Of a stretch of 64,000 bases of DNA, positions 25,765 to 36,424 are shown one piece after another. The first letter of the stretch is position 1. Every line of letters begins with the position of its first letter. Source of the DNA: Lanius collurio (taxonomy: Eukaryota > Chordata > Aves > Passeriformes > Laniidae); the NCBI GenBank assembly GCA_020086605.1, contig JACBWW010000017.1, positions 6,276,579 through 6,340,578 of the forward strand, read 5' to 3'. Under the pieces are notes generated by a model. The model did no database searches and was not told where the DNA came from. It saw only the letters and a program-made list of their open reading frames with translations. The translations under genes and the position numbers were made by a program.

Positions 25765-26310
25765 CTGAACTCAGCGCCGGGCAGGGGGCCAAGGAGGAGC
25801 CGCACTTAACTCACAGCTCTCTGAAAACCTCCTTCAGGAGGAATTTCTGCTGAAGGATGGGGTAAAGCAGCTCCAGAGGCCAACCCTGCGGGAAAGGGCG
25901 GCTGGGACCCGGAGAAAGCCTGGCTGCTCGCCCTCTCCTGCCGTGCTGCATCCCGCTCCGTGCCGCTGCGGCTCAGGTTCCCTATCACACGCCCTGCAAT
26001 GAGCCGAGCCTTGCTCAGGCCGAGGGACATGAGCTGACGCCAAGTGTCCGCCCTGGCTGCCTCCCCGGGCTCTCACTGATCCTATTAGCCAGTGCCCAGG
26101 CGGTGGCAGCGGGCCCTGCCAGCCCCGGGGACCCGCCACGGCCACCCCAGCTCCAGTGAGCTCGGCTCGGCCAGCGGAGCGCCCTCCGCCCTCTGCGAGG
26201 GACTCGGAACCTGCCAGGACCCATCGCTGACAGCAGCCCTGGCTGGCTCGGGCAGAGCAGCATCTCCTCTCCCGGCAGTGCCAGGGTGGGGGCGGACGGA
26301 CGCTGGGAGT
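25765..26310. promoter_or_regulatory. CpG-enriched block, possible promoter
   Basis: GC content rises sharply here, with scattered CpGs ('cagcgccgggca', 'gtgccgctgcggc', 'ccgcccgt'-like strings, 'gggggcggacggacgc' near 26287) over about 500 bp. The density is lower than at 36.9 or 61.3 kb. Overlapping open frames on both strands (for example 25834-26373 minus) are rich in A, G, P and R and are products of base composition. It may be a weak promoter, an eroding CpG island or a GC-rich exon; nothing in it is recognised. Confidence 0.3.
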
Positions 26311-26485
26311 TGCCTGTGGATGTGAGCAAGTCCCCTGTGGAATGAGTGCAGGAGGATGGAGCCATGCCAGCACCCCTTCCCTTCTTCTGGTAGTGCCTCA
26401 CAGCCTTTACAAAAAGCAGAACTGGGCAGTGAAAATTGGCAAAGATTTGTCTGAAAAGGATTGTCGGAGAATGCATCTTTATGGG

Positions 26486-26509
26486 ATTCACCCATCTTTA
26501 TGGGTGAAT
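26486..26509. repeat. Perfect inverted repeat, 10-bp arms
   Basis: Arm ATTCACCCAT (26486-26495), loop CTTT, arm ATGGGTGAAT (26500-26509). The motif 'catctttatggg' is also directly repeated just upstream, so the structure may have arisen by local template switching. Confidence 0.85.
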
Positions 26510-26822
26510 ATTTTATTTCTTCTGTGGCAATTCTGCACAGATACAGGGATGTGGATTTACAAATTCACTTGCAGCAAGAGGGGCTCTTCTTTGTAGCATC
26601 TGAGTTCCGTGGAGGTAAACTTTCCTTGTGAGAAAAGTCCCATTTCTGGGCAGTCTGCACAGAGCATTTAGTTCTAGGATTTGTGCTCTGGGAGTGTTTC
26701 TGTGATCTGGACTTGGTGTTCACCTGCTGTATGTCAGATCCCAGTGCAACCATCTGGATCCACATCAGTGTCTGGGTCAGTGTGTGGGAGGTTTAGACCT
26801 GTTCAAATTAAAATGTAAAAAA

Positions 26823-26838
26823 GAGGGAGGGAGGGAGA
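26823..26838. repeat. (GGGA)n short repeat
   Basis: 'gagggagggagggaga' in a purine-rich stretch. Confidence 0.8.
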
Positions 26839-27305
26839 TCAAGAGAAAAAGAACAAAATGGTTTTTATAAAAGCTTGTCTGAAATTTGTATTGGCATCAA
26901 AACCAGAATAGAAAACACGGTCATAGCTGAGGGAGACAGTTTTGGTCAAGAAGGATCCTGAGCCTCCTGGGCCACCAAAGAGACCTTTCTCAGACTTGAA
27001 ACCTGGCATGAGACTCACACATGGAGTGACAAATGCAGAAGCTTATATGCCATGCCATATTAATAGGGAGGTCTCAGAGCATCTCAGCACAGGTCCTGAT
27101 GAGGTGTGAACAGACTCACAGGTTGTGGGAGACAGCATATGGCTTCACCACTTGCAGTATCAGGGCTGCAATGAGCCAAGAAGGTGGCTTCTGGTCTGGT
27201 GGCTCTTTACTGTGACAAATGGTGTCACTGAGTCCTTCAGCTGGATGCCATCTGCCCACCCCGCCTGCAAAGCTGGTCTGGAGCTTTTCAGCAGAGATGC
27301 TAAAA

Positions 27306-27524
27306 AGGTTAGGTTTAGGAAAACGTTCTCACATCAGAGGGTGGGTGGGCACTGAACAGGCTCCCTGGGGTGTGGGCACAGCCTCAAGACTGCCAGAGCT
27401 CCAGGAACATTTGGACAATGCTCCCAGGGATGGCCAGGATGGGATTGTTGGGGTGTCTGTGCAGGGCCGGGAGTTGGACTGGGTGATTCCTGTGGGTCCC
27501 TTCCAGCTCAGGATATTCTCTGAG
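27306..27524 (+). mobile_element. CR1 LINE 3' fragment, plus strand
   Basis: The sense orientation of CR1 is visible. The order is 'ttaggtttaggaaaacgttc', 'agagggtgggtgggcactg', 'gaacatttggacaatgctc', 'tgttggggtgtctgtgcag', 'gggagttggactgggtgat', then 'gtgggtcccttccagctc' and the end 'aggatattctctga'. The 'GGGGTGTCTGTGCAGGGCC' tail type is one I associate with songbird CR1 copies; that subfamily placement is inference. An open frame crossing it at 27219-27533 is a by-product of the repeat. Confidence 0.9.
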
Positions 27525-27733
27525 GAAGTGTAATTCTAGCATTGACCCCTAGAGATATACCCATGGACGAATGGGTGGCATTTATCTCTCTCCTGGTATA
27601 TCTACACTGCTCTCAACTGAAACAAGTGGGGAAACACATGGTACTTCTGCCTCTCCCTCTGCTCCTGGCACTGCACAGCCTGCTGCTGAACCCTGGCTAG
27701 TTTTGAGCCAGGCACAAAGAAATCCCTGTATTA

Positions 27734-28043
27734 NNNNNNNNNNNNNNNNNNNNNNNNNNNNNNNNNNNNNNNNNNNNNNNNNNNNNNNNNNNNNNNNNNN
27801 NNNNNNNNNNNNNNNNNNNNNNNNNNNNNNNNNNNNNNNNNNNNNNNNNNNNNNNNNNNNNNNNNNNNNNNNNNNNNNNNNNNNNNNNNNNNNNNNNNNN
27901 NNNNNNNNNNNNNNNNNNNNNNNNNNNNNNNNNNNNNNNNNNNNNNNNNNNNNNNNNNNNNNNNNNNNNNNNNNNNNNNNNNNNNNNNNNNNNNNNNNNN
28001 NNNNNNNNNNNNNNNNNNNNNNNNNNNNNNNNNNNNNNNNNNN
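27734..28043. other. Assembly gap (310 N)
   Basis: These are 310 unresolved bases. The left flank is single-copy sequence just after a plus-strand CR1; the right flank opens with 'aagcgaggtgagcg' and then an (AAAAT)n run. A predicted protein spanning 27571-28062 is only an artefact of reading through N. The gap size may be an estimate. Confidence 0.99.
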
Positions 28044-28060
28044 AAGCGAGGTGAGCGATT

Positions 28061-28081
28061 AAAATAAAATAAAATAATAAT
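28061..28081. repeat. (AAAAT)n microsatellite at the gap edge
   Basis: 'aaaataaaataaaataataa', 17 bp after the N gap. Confidence 0.9.
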
Positions 28082-28950
28082 ACACAGCAGCTAAAAGAAT
28101 AAAACTCTTAATCTCACCAGTATCAGATCCCAGTAGATGTATTTTCATGTAGTACTAATGCATTGCATACAGACTCAGGGCTGTATTGTCCCTTTGAAGA
28201 TCATGGGAATTTTGTCATTTATTTCCATATAAAAAATAAAATGCTGAACACTGAGCAAGAGACTGGTTGGCTGCTGATTGAAACACTGTGCAAACTGAAA
28301 CCATGCCAGGCTTTCTGTCCAAGAACTGCTGCCTCCCCTGAGTCTCACACAGGTAATGTGGGTTTGGAAAAGTCCACTGTGTTGGGAAGGGAGGGTTTGG
28401 ATATAGGCTGGCAGCTTCATTGCATTCACCCATCTGCTGCTGGTGGCAGGACATGGCACCATGGGATGTCAAAAAGATTGTTGGGTGATTTTCTTCTCTG
28501 TGTCCCTACTCCATGGGGAAGTGGCTCTGGAATCTTTTCTCTGCATGTGGGGAGACAGGGAAGAGAAATGGCAATCCAAAGAGCTCATGGGAAACACCAG
28601 AACAGTGCCTGGGGCTACTCACTTTCCAAGTTGAAGTTGTCTTGCTCTGGATAGAGCTGATAATTCTACCACTTTGCTCATCTGACAGCCCAGGTGAGGA
28701 TGACCTTGAGACATTAATGCCCAGAGTACACAACCAGAACTCCAGAAATCAGTGAGAAACCAAGGCTTTCTATGACCTCTGGGCCACCATATCCTGGATC
28801 ATCACCCAGTCAGTGGGAAAAAAGAAAAACAGCTGTTGATTAGTTAAATAGTGATCTCTTCTGGCTGACATAGGGGTGCTAGCTTTAGCAGTCAGTCTGA
28901 ATTGCTCTTTTCTGAACGTCAGAGACATTGAAAACAACTCAAATGCAGCC

Positions 28951-29010
28951 TTAGACCTCGATGATTCTTGTGCTCCCTTCCATCTGAGCACACCCTGTGA
29001 TTCTGTGATC
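28951..29010 (+). mobile_element. CR1 LINE terminal tail, 60 bp
   Basis: Only the last 60 bp of a plus-strand CR1 is recognisable: 'ttagacctcgatgattcttg', 'tgctcccttccatctgagc', then the terminal 'tgtgattctgtgatc', which fits the CR1 ATTCTGTGATTCTGTGA end. Upstream sequence does not resemble CR1, so this is a very short 5'-truncated insertion. Confidence 0.65.
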
Positions 29011-30206
29011 TCCTGTCATCACTGATCAACAGTTTGAGCACATAAAAGTTGTACTAAAGATTGAACCCCTCCATCCACCTCCAGCTAATGATTAATGTGC
29101 TGGGGGAACAAGTGGAAGCTGATCTTCAGTGAGCAAAGAGTTTGTTGCACAACACACCTCCAGCCCTGCCGACTGCCAGCAGCTTTGTTTGACGATTACA
29201 CCAACTTCACAGTCCTTACTCTCTGCAAGCACTGAGTGCCAGGGACCAAGAGTTCTGGGTGAAACTTTCTTCTATGTTCAGAAATGATCAGTCCTTGATA
29301 ATGAAAGTTTGAGCCCAGATTGTGCCACTTAGTCATATATATTGATATATAGCAGCAGTGTAAGAGTAAACAATAGATTTCCATTCCTGCTTTTCCTCCT
29401 CTTGGAATTGAAGTTGAAACACAAAATCTTTCAACTTTTCTTATCCTTCTCCAAAAGGAGGAGGGAAACCCATATTTTTAAGCAGCTCCTTTGCAGAGGA
29501 GTGCTAAACAAGATGAAACAGAGTCTCTGCCAAAAGAGTGGAACAAAGATTTCACATTTGCTCAGCAAAAAGCTCCCCGTTCCTTACTCAGCCCCCTTTT
29601 GTTATGGGATCAGTAGCTGACAGAGCTCAATTCCAGCCACGAGTGACCTGACTAACACTGATGTCTCACAGCATCCTTCAGATCAGCGAATACATTTGCA
29701 CCCACAGGGATTAACTGTAATGCACAACCTTTCTTTAAACACCCTTATCTCATGCAAATAAATGCTGGGGATTACCCTTAGCAACCCCACCCTGCTTTGT
29801 GTCCCATTTTCTGCTTTCCTACAGCCTTAAAATGACCATCTCCTTCAAACATTTTCCTGGGCACTAAGTGCTAGTGAAACCACAGCAGTGGCTGCCTGAA
29901 CAACGTTTTTCCCCATAGGCACTTCAGAACCCTCTCACCAACAGTGTAGTGCTCTTCATATCAGGTCAGCTGTCCCAAGAGACTAAGAGTTCAAATGCTC
30001 CGGTTGAAAACAGACTAGGACTGAAAACACCAGAGGAAATTCAGTCTGAGCAGAATAAAGTTTAGGAGAGTGAAAAAGATTCAGTGAAAAAGTAGGACTA
30101 AGGAAAGGAACAGTCCTAGAAGGCAGCACAATTCAACGCCTCATTTGACAAGAGTGACAAGAGTCAGAGAAAATGTACAAGTGGTTTTGCAATGATTAAA
30201 TATTAA

Positions 30207-30221
30207 AAATAATAATAATAA
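30207..30221. repeat. (AAT)n microsatellite
   Basis: 'aaataataataataa', about four units. Confidence 0.85.
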
Positions 30222-31019
30222 ACTGATGTCTTGAGGAAAGGGGGAATGAGGAGATGAATGGAATTGAATAGATAAAAAATATGGCTGAGGCAGAAGTTTC
30301 TGGGCAGGAAGATATCTGATGAAGAGGTTAAAATTCAGAAAGGAAAATCCTATGGCAGGAGAAACACACCAAGAACAAGGTTTTCCCTTGGCCCTTCTTC
30401 CCAGTAAGGGAGTTCTGAGATGTTGTGGCATTTCCACATGGGCAGCTGGGACTGCTGAGATTTCACATTGCCTGCATATTTGGAATTCCTGGTGGAGGGA
30501 GAAAGTGAGGATGAGTTGCCTTGGTAGTTCCCTGTCACCTGCCAGGTTGCTGGCAGATCCTGCAGTGCCATCAGACCTTTCTCCAGCTGCCTCCAGCTCT
30601 AGGAGTAAATATTTTCTTTTCTGTCAGGGCTCTTATAGGTAGATAAACAACCCAATCCAAATAAATCATGGAGCTCATGCAGAAGAGGACCATGACACCT
30701 ACTGGGATGAGTGGCTGCCAGTGGTCCGTGGGATATTGTGTGGGAAAGGGGCAAATGCATGGAATCTGAGAGGGAACTGGAGACTGCTCTGATCTGTACC
30801 CCAAATCCTTAGTTGTGACAGATCTGGGGCATTAGTAACTCTCACAACTTCCTCACCAACACTTCTATTAATTTGTGTGTGATTCTGGTAACAAGAAGCA
30901 GAGGGGGAACTCTCCATGAAATAATCAATGGAAACCATAATGGGGACAGCTTTATAGGCTGTAAGATCCATGGAAGCCACAAGCAATTAATTTACAACAA
31001 AAAACACCTTTAAGAAACC

Positions 31020-31330
31020 ACTTTTTTAAAGTCATTCTAGAAAAGCATAACACAGCAGGAGCTGCACTTTTCATGAAGTTTTGTAACCCAGTCCAAGGGA
31101 GCCCATTTTGTACTTTACAGCCCTTATGTTCAATTTTTAATTATTAGCTTTTCCCCCTTGTAAATTTAAATCTGCTTCCATTACATTTAGGGAACAATAG
31201 TGAAACCCTCCTGTAGCTAATTTAATGCCTTTAAATTCCCATGGAAGGTAGCCAAAAGATCTTGTATCCTGATGGATAGTGAAGTGCCTACCTCATTTTA
31301 GGGAAAGTGAGTTCAAATCCTCCTATGGCC
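31020..31330. promoter_or_regulatory. AT-rich block resembling a conserved non-coding element
   Basis: The text has long T- and A-runs broken by TAAT and TTTAAAT motifs ('tttttaattattagcttttc', 'gctaatttaatgcc', 'tttaaattcccatgg'), with no repeat family visible. The composition resembles conserved vertebrate enhancers, but conservation cannot be seen from one genome. Confidence is low. Confidence 0.15.
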
Positions 31331-32298
31331 GTAGTTATTAGAAGAGACTGTTGGTTAACTTTTTGGGTTTTTTCCATCAAGATGGATAAAGAACAATCCT
31401 TGTTCACTAAGATAAAATGACAGTGAAATAAGTAGCAGCTTGTTAAGTACTTCATGTTCCCTAAAGATCATCTGGGAAAACAATAGGTTGATCCCAAAGA
31501 AATGAACACACCTTCAGATAAAATGGAAGAGATTTATCAGTTCATTTTTATGAACCAATCTGTGATCTATTAAGCAGCCTGATGCACTTACAGCAAACAT
31601 CCTTCCACACCAGAAGACACCTTTTCAACCCAAACTTCTACTATCTTGGTTGAGAAGAACTCAATGCCTAATACATATTCTCCTGTACATTTAATAAACA
31701 TGAATTAATCAAATCTCAGCTATATCTAGGGGGAGAGACACTACCTATTTAATTGGTCACAACTTGTTTCATAAAAATTAAAATAATTTTATTTTCTTTT
31801 GCTGTTCATGCGCATTTTGAGGTTGTGTCTGGGTTCATATGGGTGCCTTGGGTGTGCTGAGGGCCCATTTCTCCAGAATCAGAGACTGTCTGAAAATAAG
31901 TTATCAACAGCTATTTTTTTCCCCTTTCTGTTTCCTTCTCAGTTTCTAGAATTCTGGAATTCTAAGAATTCTGCATACATGTTTTCTGGAAAAAAAAAAA
32001 CAAAACTCCTTTACTATATAATTTTGGTGAGTAATTCCTAGACAAAGCTCTCCAACACCACAGTTTGGTCAGTTACCAGTACTATTCAGTCTGAATATTG
32101 CCTTGATTAAGATCTTGTCACTTGTTAGTACTTGGGTGGTCATGTGAAAACCTACTTGTTCTACTTCCTCTGTAAGTGGCATTTCAGTCAGAGAGGAGAG
32201 AAAAGTCTATATCTATTTATATGAACATACAAAGAGATTTAAACCTGTACCCCTGAATCTATTGCATGAAAGCAGAGACATGTTCTCCTTTATTGCAG

Positions 32299-32425
32299 GT
32301 ACATCCAAGAGATGCACACACCAGCCAGTGACCAGATCTGTGTGCAAGATCCCTCATGAGGCCAACTAAAATTGCTGAAATGAGCAAATAAACTGCCTCA
32401 ATAAATCCTCTCACAGCCCAGCGAA
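32299..32425 (+). other. Candidate 3' terminal exon with poly(A) signals
   Basis: An acceptor-like 'tctcctttattgcag' ends at 32298. The following segment stays open in one frame (after two bases carried from an upstream exon), reading TSKRCTHQPVTRSVCKIPHE-A-N, then TAA at 32367. AATAAA occurs at 32387 and again at 32400. Downstream at 32430-32450 the sequence is T/GT-rich ('ttcttggtttgtgga'), as expected for the downstream element of a cleavage site. Two more AATAAA motifs lie in the short tandem repeat at 32456-32498. This is the layout of a last exon, coding or lncRNA. The peptide is too short to assign and no upstream exon was found. Confidence 0.3.
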
Positions 32426-32455
32426 GGGTTTTCTTGGTTTGTGGATTTTTCTAAC

Positions 32456-32498
32456 AGTTTTGGTCTAATAAAACAATTTTGATCTAATAAAAAACAAC
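32456..32498. repeat. Imperfect tandem repeat carrying AATAAA
   Basis: 'gttttggtctaataaaac' is followed by 'aattttgatctaataaaa', two copies of about 21 bp. Each carries AATAAA, so four such signals fall within about 100 bp of the candidate terminal exon upstream. Confidence 0.7.
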
Positions 32499-32976
32499 AT
32501 CTTACCCTACAAGACTTGCCTCACTTTTTCCCCCTGACCACCAGTGGTCCAAAAGCATCATATGAGATGCACCAGCTCTCCAGAAACCAGGTGTGACTCA
32601 AATTGCTGGAAAATCCTCCACTTTCTGAATTCAGATCAGTTGTAATAGGAGGTTTTACCCACTACAGAGGTCACTTCTCATACTTAGGTCCAATTACCTT
32701 TAACTCTGATGATTATTGGTCAGGCTTTTATGCTAATTTATGTATGTATAAAACTTAGTGAAATACCCTTGTCCAAAAGTGATCCAAAATGCACATTTAT
32801 GATAACTCAGGTGCTACAAAGGTGGCTGATGGTGGCTTTTACTTGATGTTAAGTACAGTACGTGGTTTTCTTTCCAGACCTTGTGCACACTGTTATAACG
32901 TGCAGTTATTCCACCAGCAGCTCATTAGCCCGTTGTAAAAATCTCTGAGATAATTTAAGGGTGAATATAGTGAAGG

Positions 32977-33019
32977 AAAAAAAAAAAAAAAAAAAAAGAG
33001 AGAGAGGAAAAAAAAAAAA
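32977..33019. repeat. Poly-purine tract (A)n(GA)n(A)n
   Basis: An A-run of about 21, a short GA run, then an A-run of about 12. It lies 30-60 bp before the CpG-rich block at 33050-33420. No target-site duplication or retrogene body was identified beside it. Confidence 0.9.
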
Positions 33020-33079
33020 CTTTGCATGTGAAAGGGAAAATAGTGGGAGGAGGGTAAAATCACCAGGGTGAAGTACAAC

Positions 33080-33166
33080 ATGTTCAGCAGACTCCCGTCC
33101 CTTGGCTGCCTGCCCGATGACTTTCCCGAGCGGAGCTCTCCTAGCAACCGGTCCCCAGCCGCTTGA
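33080..33166 (+). other. Short open frame inside the CpG-rich block (28 codons)
   Basis: ATG in 'tacaacATGTTC' opens MFSRLPSLGCLPDDF followed by PERSSPSNRSPAA and a TGA. An in-frame TAG lies about 40 bp upstream, so the frame cannot begin earlier. The S/P/R-rich composition is unlike the surrounding A/T-rich text and could be a small or upstream ORF in a 5' leader, but GC-rich sequence produces such peptides by chance. I recognise no homolog. Confidence 0.15.
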
Positions 33167-33267
33167 ATTTTTATGTATCGCTATGTCGGCGGTGATGTCA
33201 CGGTTTCCATAGCTACTATCAGTTGGAGGAACGGTGACACTTCTGCTGCTCAGTAACTGAGGGGGGG

Positions 33268-33290
33268 AAATAAATAAATAAATAGATAGA
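33268..33290. repeat. (AAAT)n/(GATA) microsatellite
   Basis: 'aaataaataaataaatagat' inside the promoter-like block. Confidence 0.85.
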
Positions 33291-33420
33291 AAATTGTCCT
33301 GGCTGAAATATTCTGGGGAACTCTGAGAGCCGGTGAATGCGGGGCACGCAGTGGAGCTTTTGCTCCTTGAGCTTTCGGCTGGGCACCAGAGGCAGGCACA
33401 TCACAGCTGCTGCAATATTC

Positions 33421-36400
33421 ATCCTCCCCTAAGTGCTCCATTGTAGAAATTAAATATTGTTATTAATTAAACTCCCCCATCCCACAGGCTGCCCAGCCCT
33501 GTCTGGTTAGAGCACACTCGTGAGAAGAGAGCAGGCAATCCATTTGTCATGCGGTGACAACTTCTGGCATCGGGAATGGAGGGTTTCAATAAGAGAAGGC
33601 TTTGATCCTATTCATAACAGAGTATTTAAATAATTGCTAACCAGGCAGAGACTTCAGGCATTATCCCAGGGAGTGTTGCATTATTGTAAAAGGTTAAACT
33701 GAGCCATTGGTGCTCAGGCAAAAAAAAAAAAAAATAGGAGGGCTCAAGAAATTTGGTCAAGGGATTAAGTTTGAAGGCTTGGCTTTGCTAATGTGAAATA
33801 GAGCAGAGACCAAGAGATGGTCTGGACATAACGTTCCCTGAAAATGAACCTGGAACATGGCACAAGGGAAAAAACATAGCACTGGCAATCTCACAGCTGA
33901 AAGTTTGGATTGCAGCAACTCCCCGACTCAAGTCAAAGAACTTTTTATGGTACTTTGAATTTTACAAAAGTACAAAATACTGAATATTGCCCACAGTGAC
34001 AATGTTGCTGTCCACCATGTTACCAAGCCTTGCTCACTGTTTTGGAGGGCTTAACACATATTCAATGATCAAATGGTAATAAACCTCTCAGGCAATGATA
34101 ACAAAACTTTGAAAGACAGGGCTGCCTTTTCACTCAGCCAAACCACATCTTTCCCACTATGGCTATTCTTAGCGTGGTTTATCAAAAATAATCCTCAAGA
34201 ACCTCAAGAAACAATCCTGGAAAAAAAGTCCCGAGAATAAATAATCCTGAGAAATGACATTTTGGCCAGTGTTGGACAATGTATAGTTCTCACACGGGAT
34301 GTTGAATGGATGGAGTAATTTGGGGACCTTCCATGTGGTTTGTGTTTGTAACTCTTTGGGATATGCCTGCGAGGGGAGAGAGCTGATCAGCACGTGCTGT
34401 TCACCAGCCTCACAGTGAAAATCACTTCCCCCTGTGACTGTGTCCTCCCCAGTGCTGCGACCACCCCTGCAGGTCTGTCTCACTGTCCTTCATGCTGCTG
34501 GCACCAACAGGAACTCCCTGAGATTAAGATAACTGCAGATTCAATTTAAGCACTTACAAGGTATGTGTTTGGCATCTAAATGTCCCTTGCAGTGGAAAAA
34601 GAGCCAGTTAATACAGCTGAGCCTCCAGGGTGCTGTTCAGGTTCCCAGAGTAAACACCTGCCTCTGGTGAAGCCATCTTTGAGGCCACCTGATGTGAGGT
34701 GAGATTCAGCTTCCAGCCACAAGAATCCCATGTCTTTTCATCCCATTCAGGTAGAATGCCATCAGGTATTTCCAATGTCTCCAGAATCTTCTTTCCTAGT
34801 TCTCCACAGCCTGGTAGACATCTTCATGCAGATACCATAACCTCTGAGGTGATTTCTCCTCATGTCTTCCATGATAGCTGTGGCCAGATTCAGTTCTCAT
34901 GTATCGCCGTGCACTGCCACTTCAGGTGCTCTACACATCCTCTCTGTTCTCCAGCTGCTGCTCCAAAACATCACAGGTCTCCTGTAAACCCTTGACTCTC
35001 ATCTTCCATCCTGTATGGCTTTTCCTGTGGTGTTCCCAGAGAGATTTCCAAAATAGAGGCCATGCCTTTGGTCCCTAAATCAATGCTCACCATCCAGGCT
35101 TTGCTGCAGTGCCTCCGCAGCCTCAGTGATGCTGCTCCACCTGGTTAGGATATATCCTCATGTGTCCTTTAGCCTTGTGTCTTACCTTCCAGCTGGCTGA
35201 GCACGGTACCAGCCTCCCTCTGCCACCCTGGGGACAGACAGACACCTTCCAGAGACAACTCAGAGGAGAAGGAAGATGTACCTTTCCCCCACCGGTATCA
35301 GAGGTGCTGAAACAACCACGTTCAGCCAGATGAGTCATTTCACCCTCATAACACTGTCCCTCTCTGAGCTTTGAGCTGTAAAATCAGGACATGAATTCTC
35401 ACAGTGTCACCCTTGCTTGCTTTATCTGAGACCCCTCGCAGGCCAAGACAGCGCTAGGTGGGTGATCTTCACATGGTCAGACAACTGCACACCTGGCAAG
35501 AGCGCCGTGATTCCACAACCTACAGGAATCACAAATACACATATCATTCCCCTGAATGGTGGGACAATGCCTACACTCACCTCTGAGCCTTTCACACAGA
35601 CGCTGGTACTTTATTTCCCAGGAGATAATTAGATTTGCTAGGGACCGTGTGCCTGATTCTAAGTAATGCTGGATATGCTATTTTCAGGCATGATTCAGAG
35701 TAACCTACAGCAGCAGCTCAGGGTTTTTTTGGCAAGTGTTTTGCAACAGCACAGTAAAGTTTTTAATGTGCCATCATTTCATTTCAGTTGTTAACACAGA
35801 TGTCTGTTGAAAGATAATGTTGCACATTACAATCTTTCAGGCACCAGCACAAGACCACTTTCTCCGAGAGGCAAGTCCTTGGCAGAATTAATCCCTGAAA
35901 CTCCCTCTGAAAATGTGTGGGAGTGTTTCTCTCAGTCCTGATGCCTGCCTAGATAAGACCAGGCTTGTTAAAAGTGTGAATGTACACATCTGTACATAGA
36001 CAGGCAGTTTTTTCGAGGAATCTCTGTAATTGCGCTCTTCATGCTACGATCTGGACGTGGGAATGACTCCCTGCATATTCACTTTGGTCATTTGCAGAGG
36101 TCCTTATGAGGAACATATGTAGAACTGTGATTGCTTTTGTCATCCAGAGACGTGACCAGCAAATGCAATCACCAGACAGTCCAAGGCTCATTCAGGATAA
36201 ATTAACCATTGATGGAGGATGTGAATGAAAAAAACCCAACTAAGTGAGCATATGCACCTTCATGCTTTAATGATCAGCCCAGCCTGGCTCACGGATGGGG
36301 AAGAAAGCCTTCCTGAAGCCTGGTGCCCCATAGAGGGCCATCAAAAGGCCCCTGCACATTGTTCTGCAGCCTGACATTGTGATTTTCTCCTGCCACCACC

Positions 36401-36424
36401 CATCTCTTCTGTCCTGACACACAG
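33421..36424. other. Gene-less stretch
   Basis: Between the CpG-rich block and the coiled-coil exon candidate I see no repeat family and no recognisable exon. 35740-35850 is AT-rich with 'atttcatttcag', an acceptor-like string, but no frame of note follows. Confidence 0.6.
33720..33734. repeat. Poly(A) run
   Basis: Fifteen consecutive A. Confidence 0.9.

Larger units (their letters stand above)
29011..32298. other. Mostly gene-less stretch
   Basis: AT-rich single-copy DNA with an (AAT)n run at 30207 and the CNE-like block at 31020-31330. An octamer ATGCAAAT lies at 29752-29759. At 31947-31972 AGAATTCT occurs twice around a GGAATTCT. No gene is recognised. Confidence 0.65.
33050..33420. promoter_or_regulatory. 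CpG-rich promoter- or enhancer-like block
   Basis: About fifteen CpGs fall in 260 bp, flanked by AT-rich DNA. Motifs seen are an RFX-type half-site AGCAAC at 33143-33148, a CRE-like TGATGTCA at 33193-33200 (one mismatch to TGACGTCA), and immediately after it GTTTCCATAGCTAC at 33203-33216, which fits the RFX X-box (GTNRCCNNRGYAAC) except at two positions. A CRE beside an X-box is a combination known from neuronal, ciliary and MHC class II promoters; the functional reading here is inference. The block also contains a 28-codon open frame at 33080-33166. An AAAT/GATA simple repeat follows at 33268-33290. Confidence 0.4.

Noticed and set aside
26092..26495. Overlapping A/G/P/R-rich frames on both strands as a gene
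   Set aside because: The frames are explained by GC-rich composition; no domain, signal peptide or splice structure supports them.
27571..28062. 163-codon frame
   Set aside because: Most of it is the N gap translated as unknown residues.
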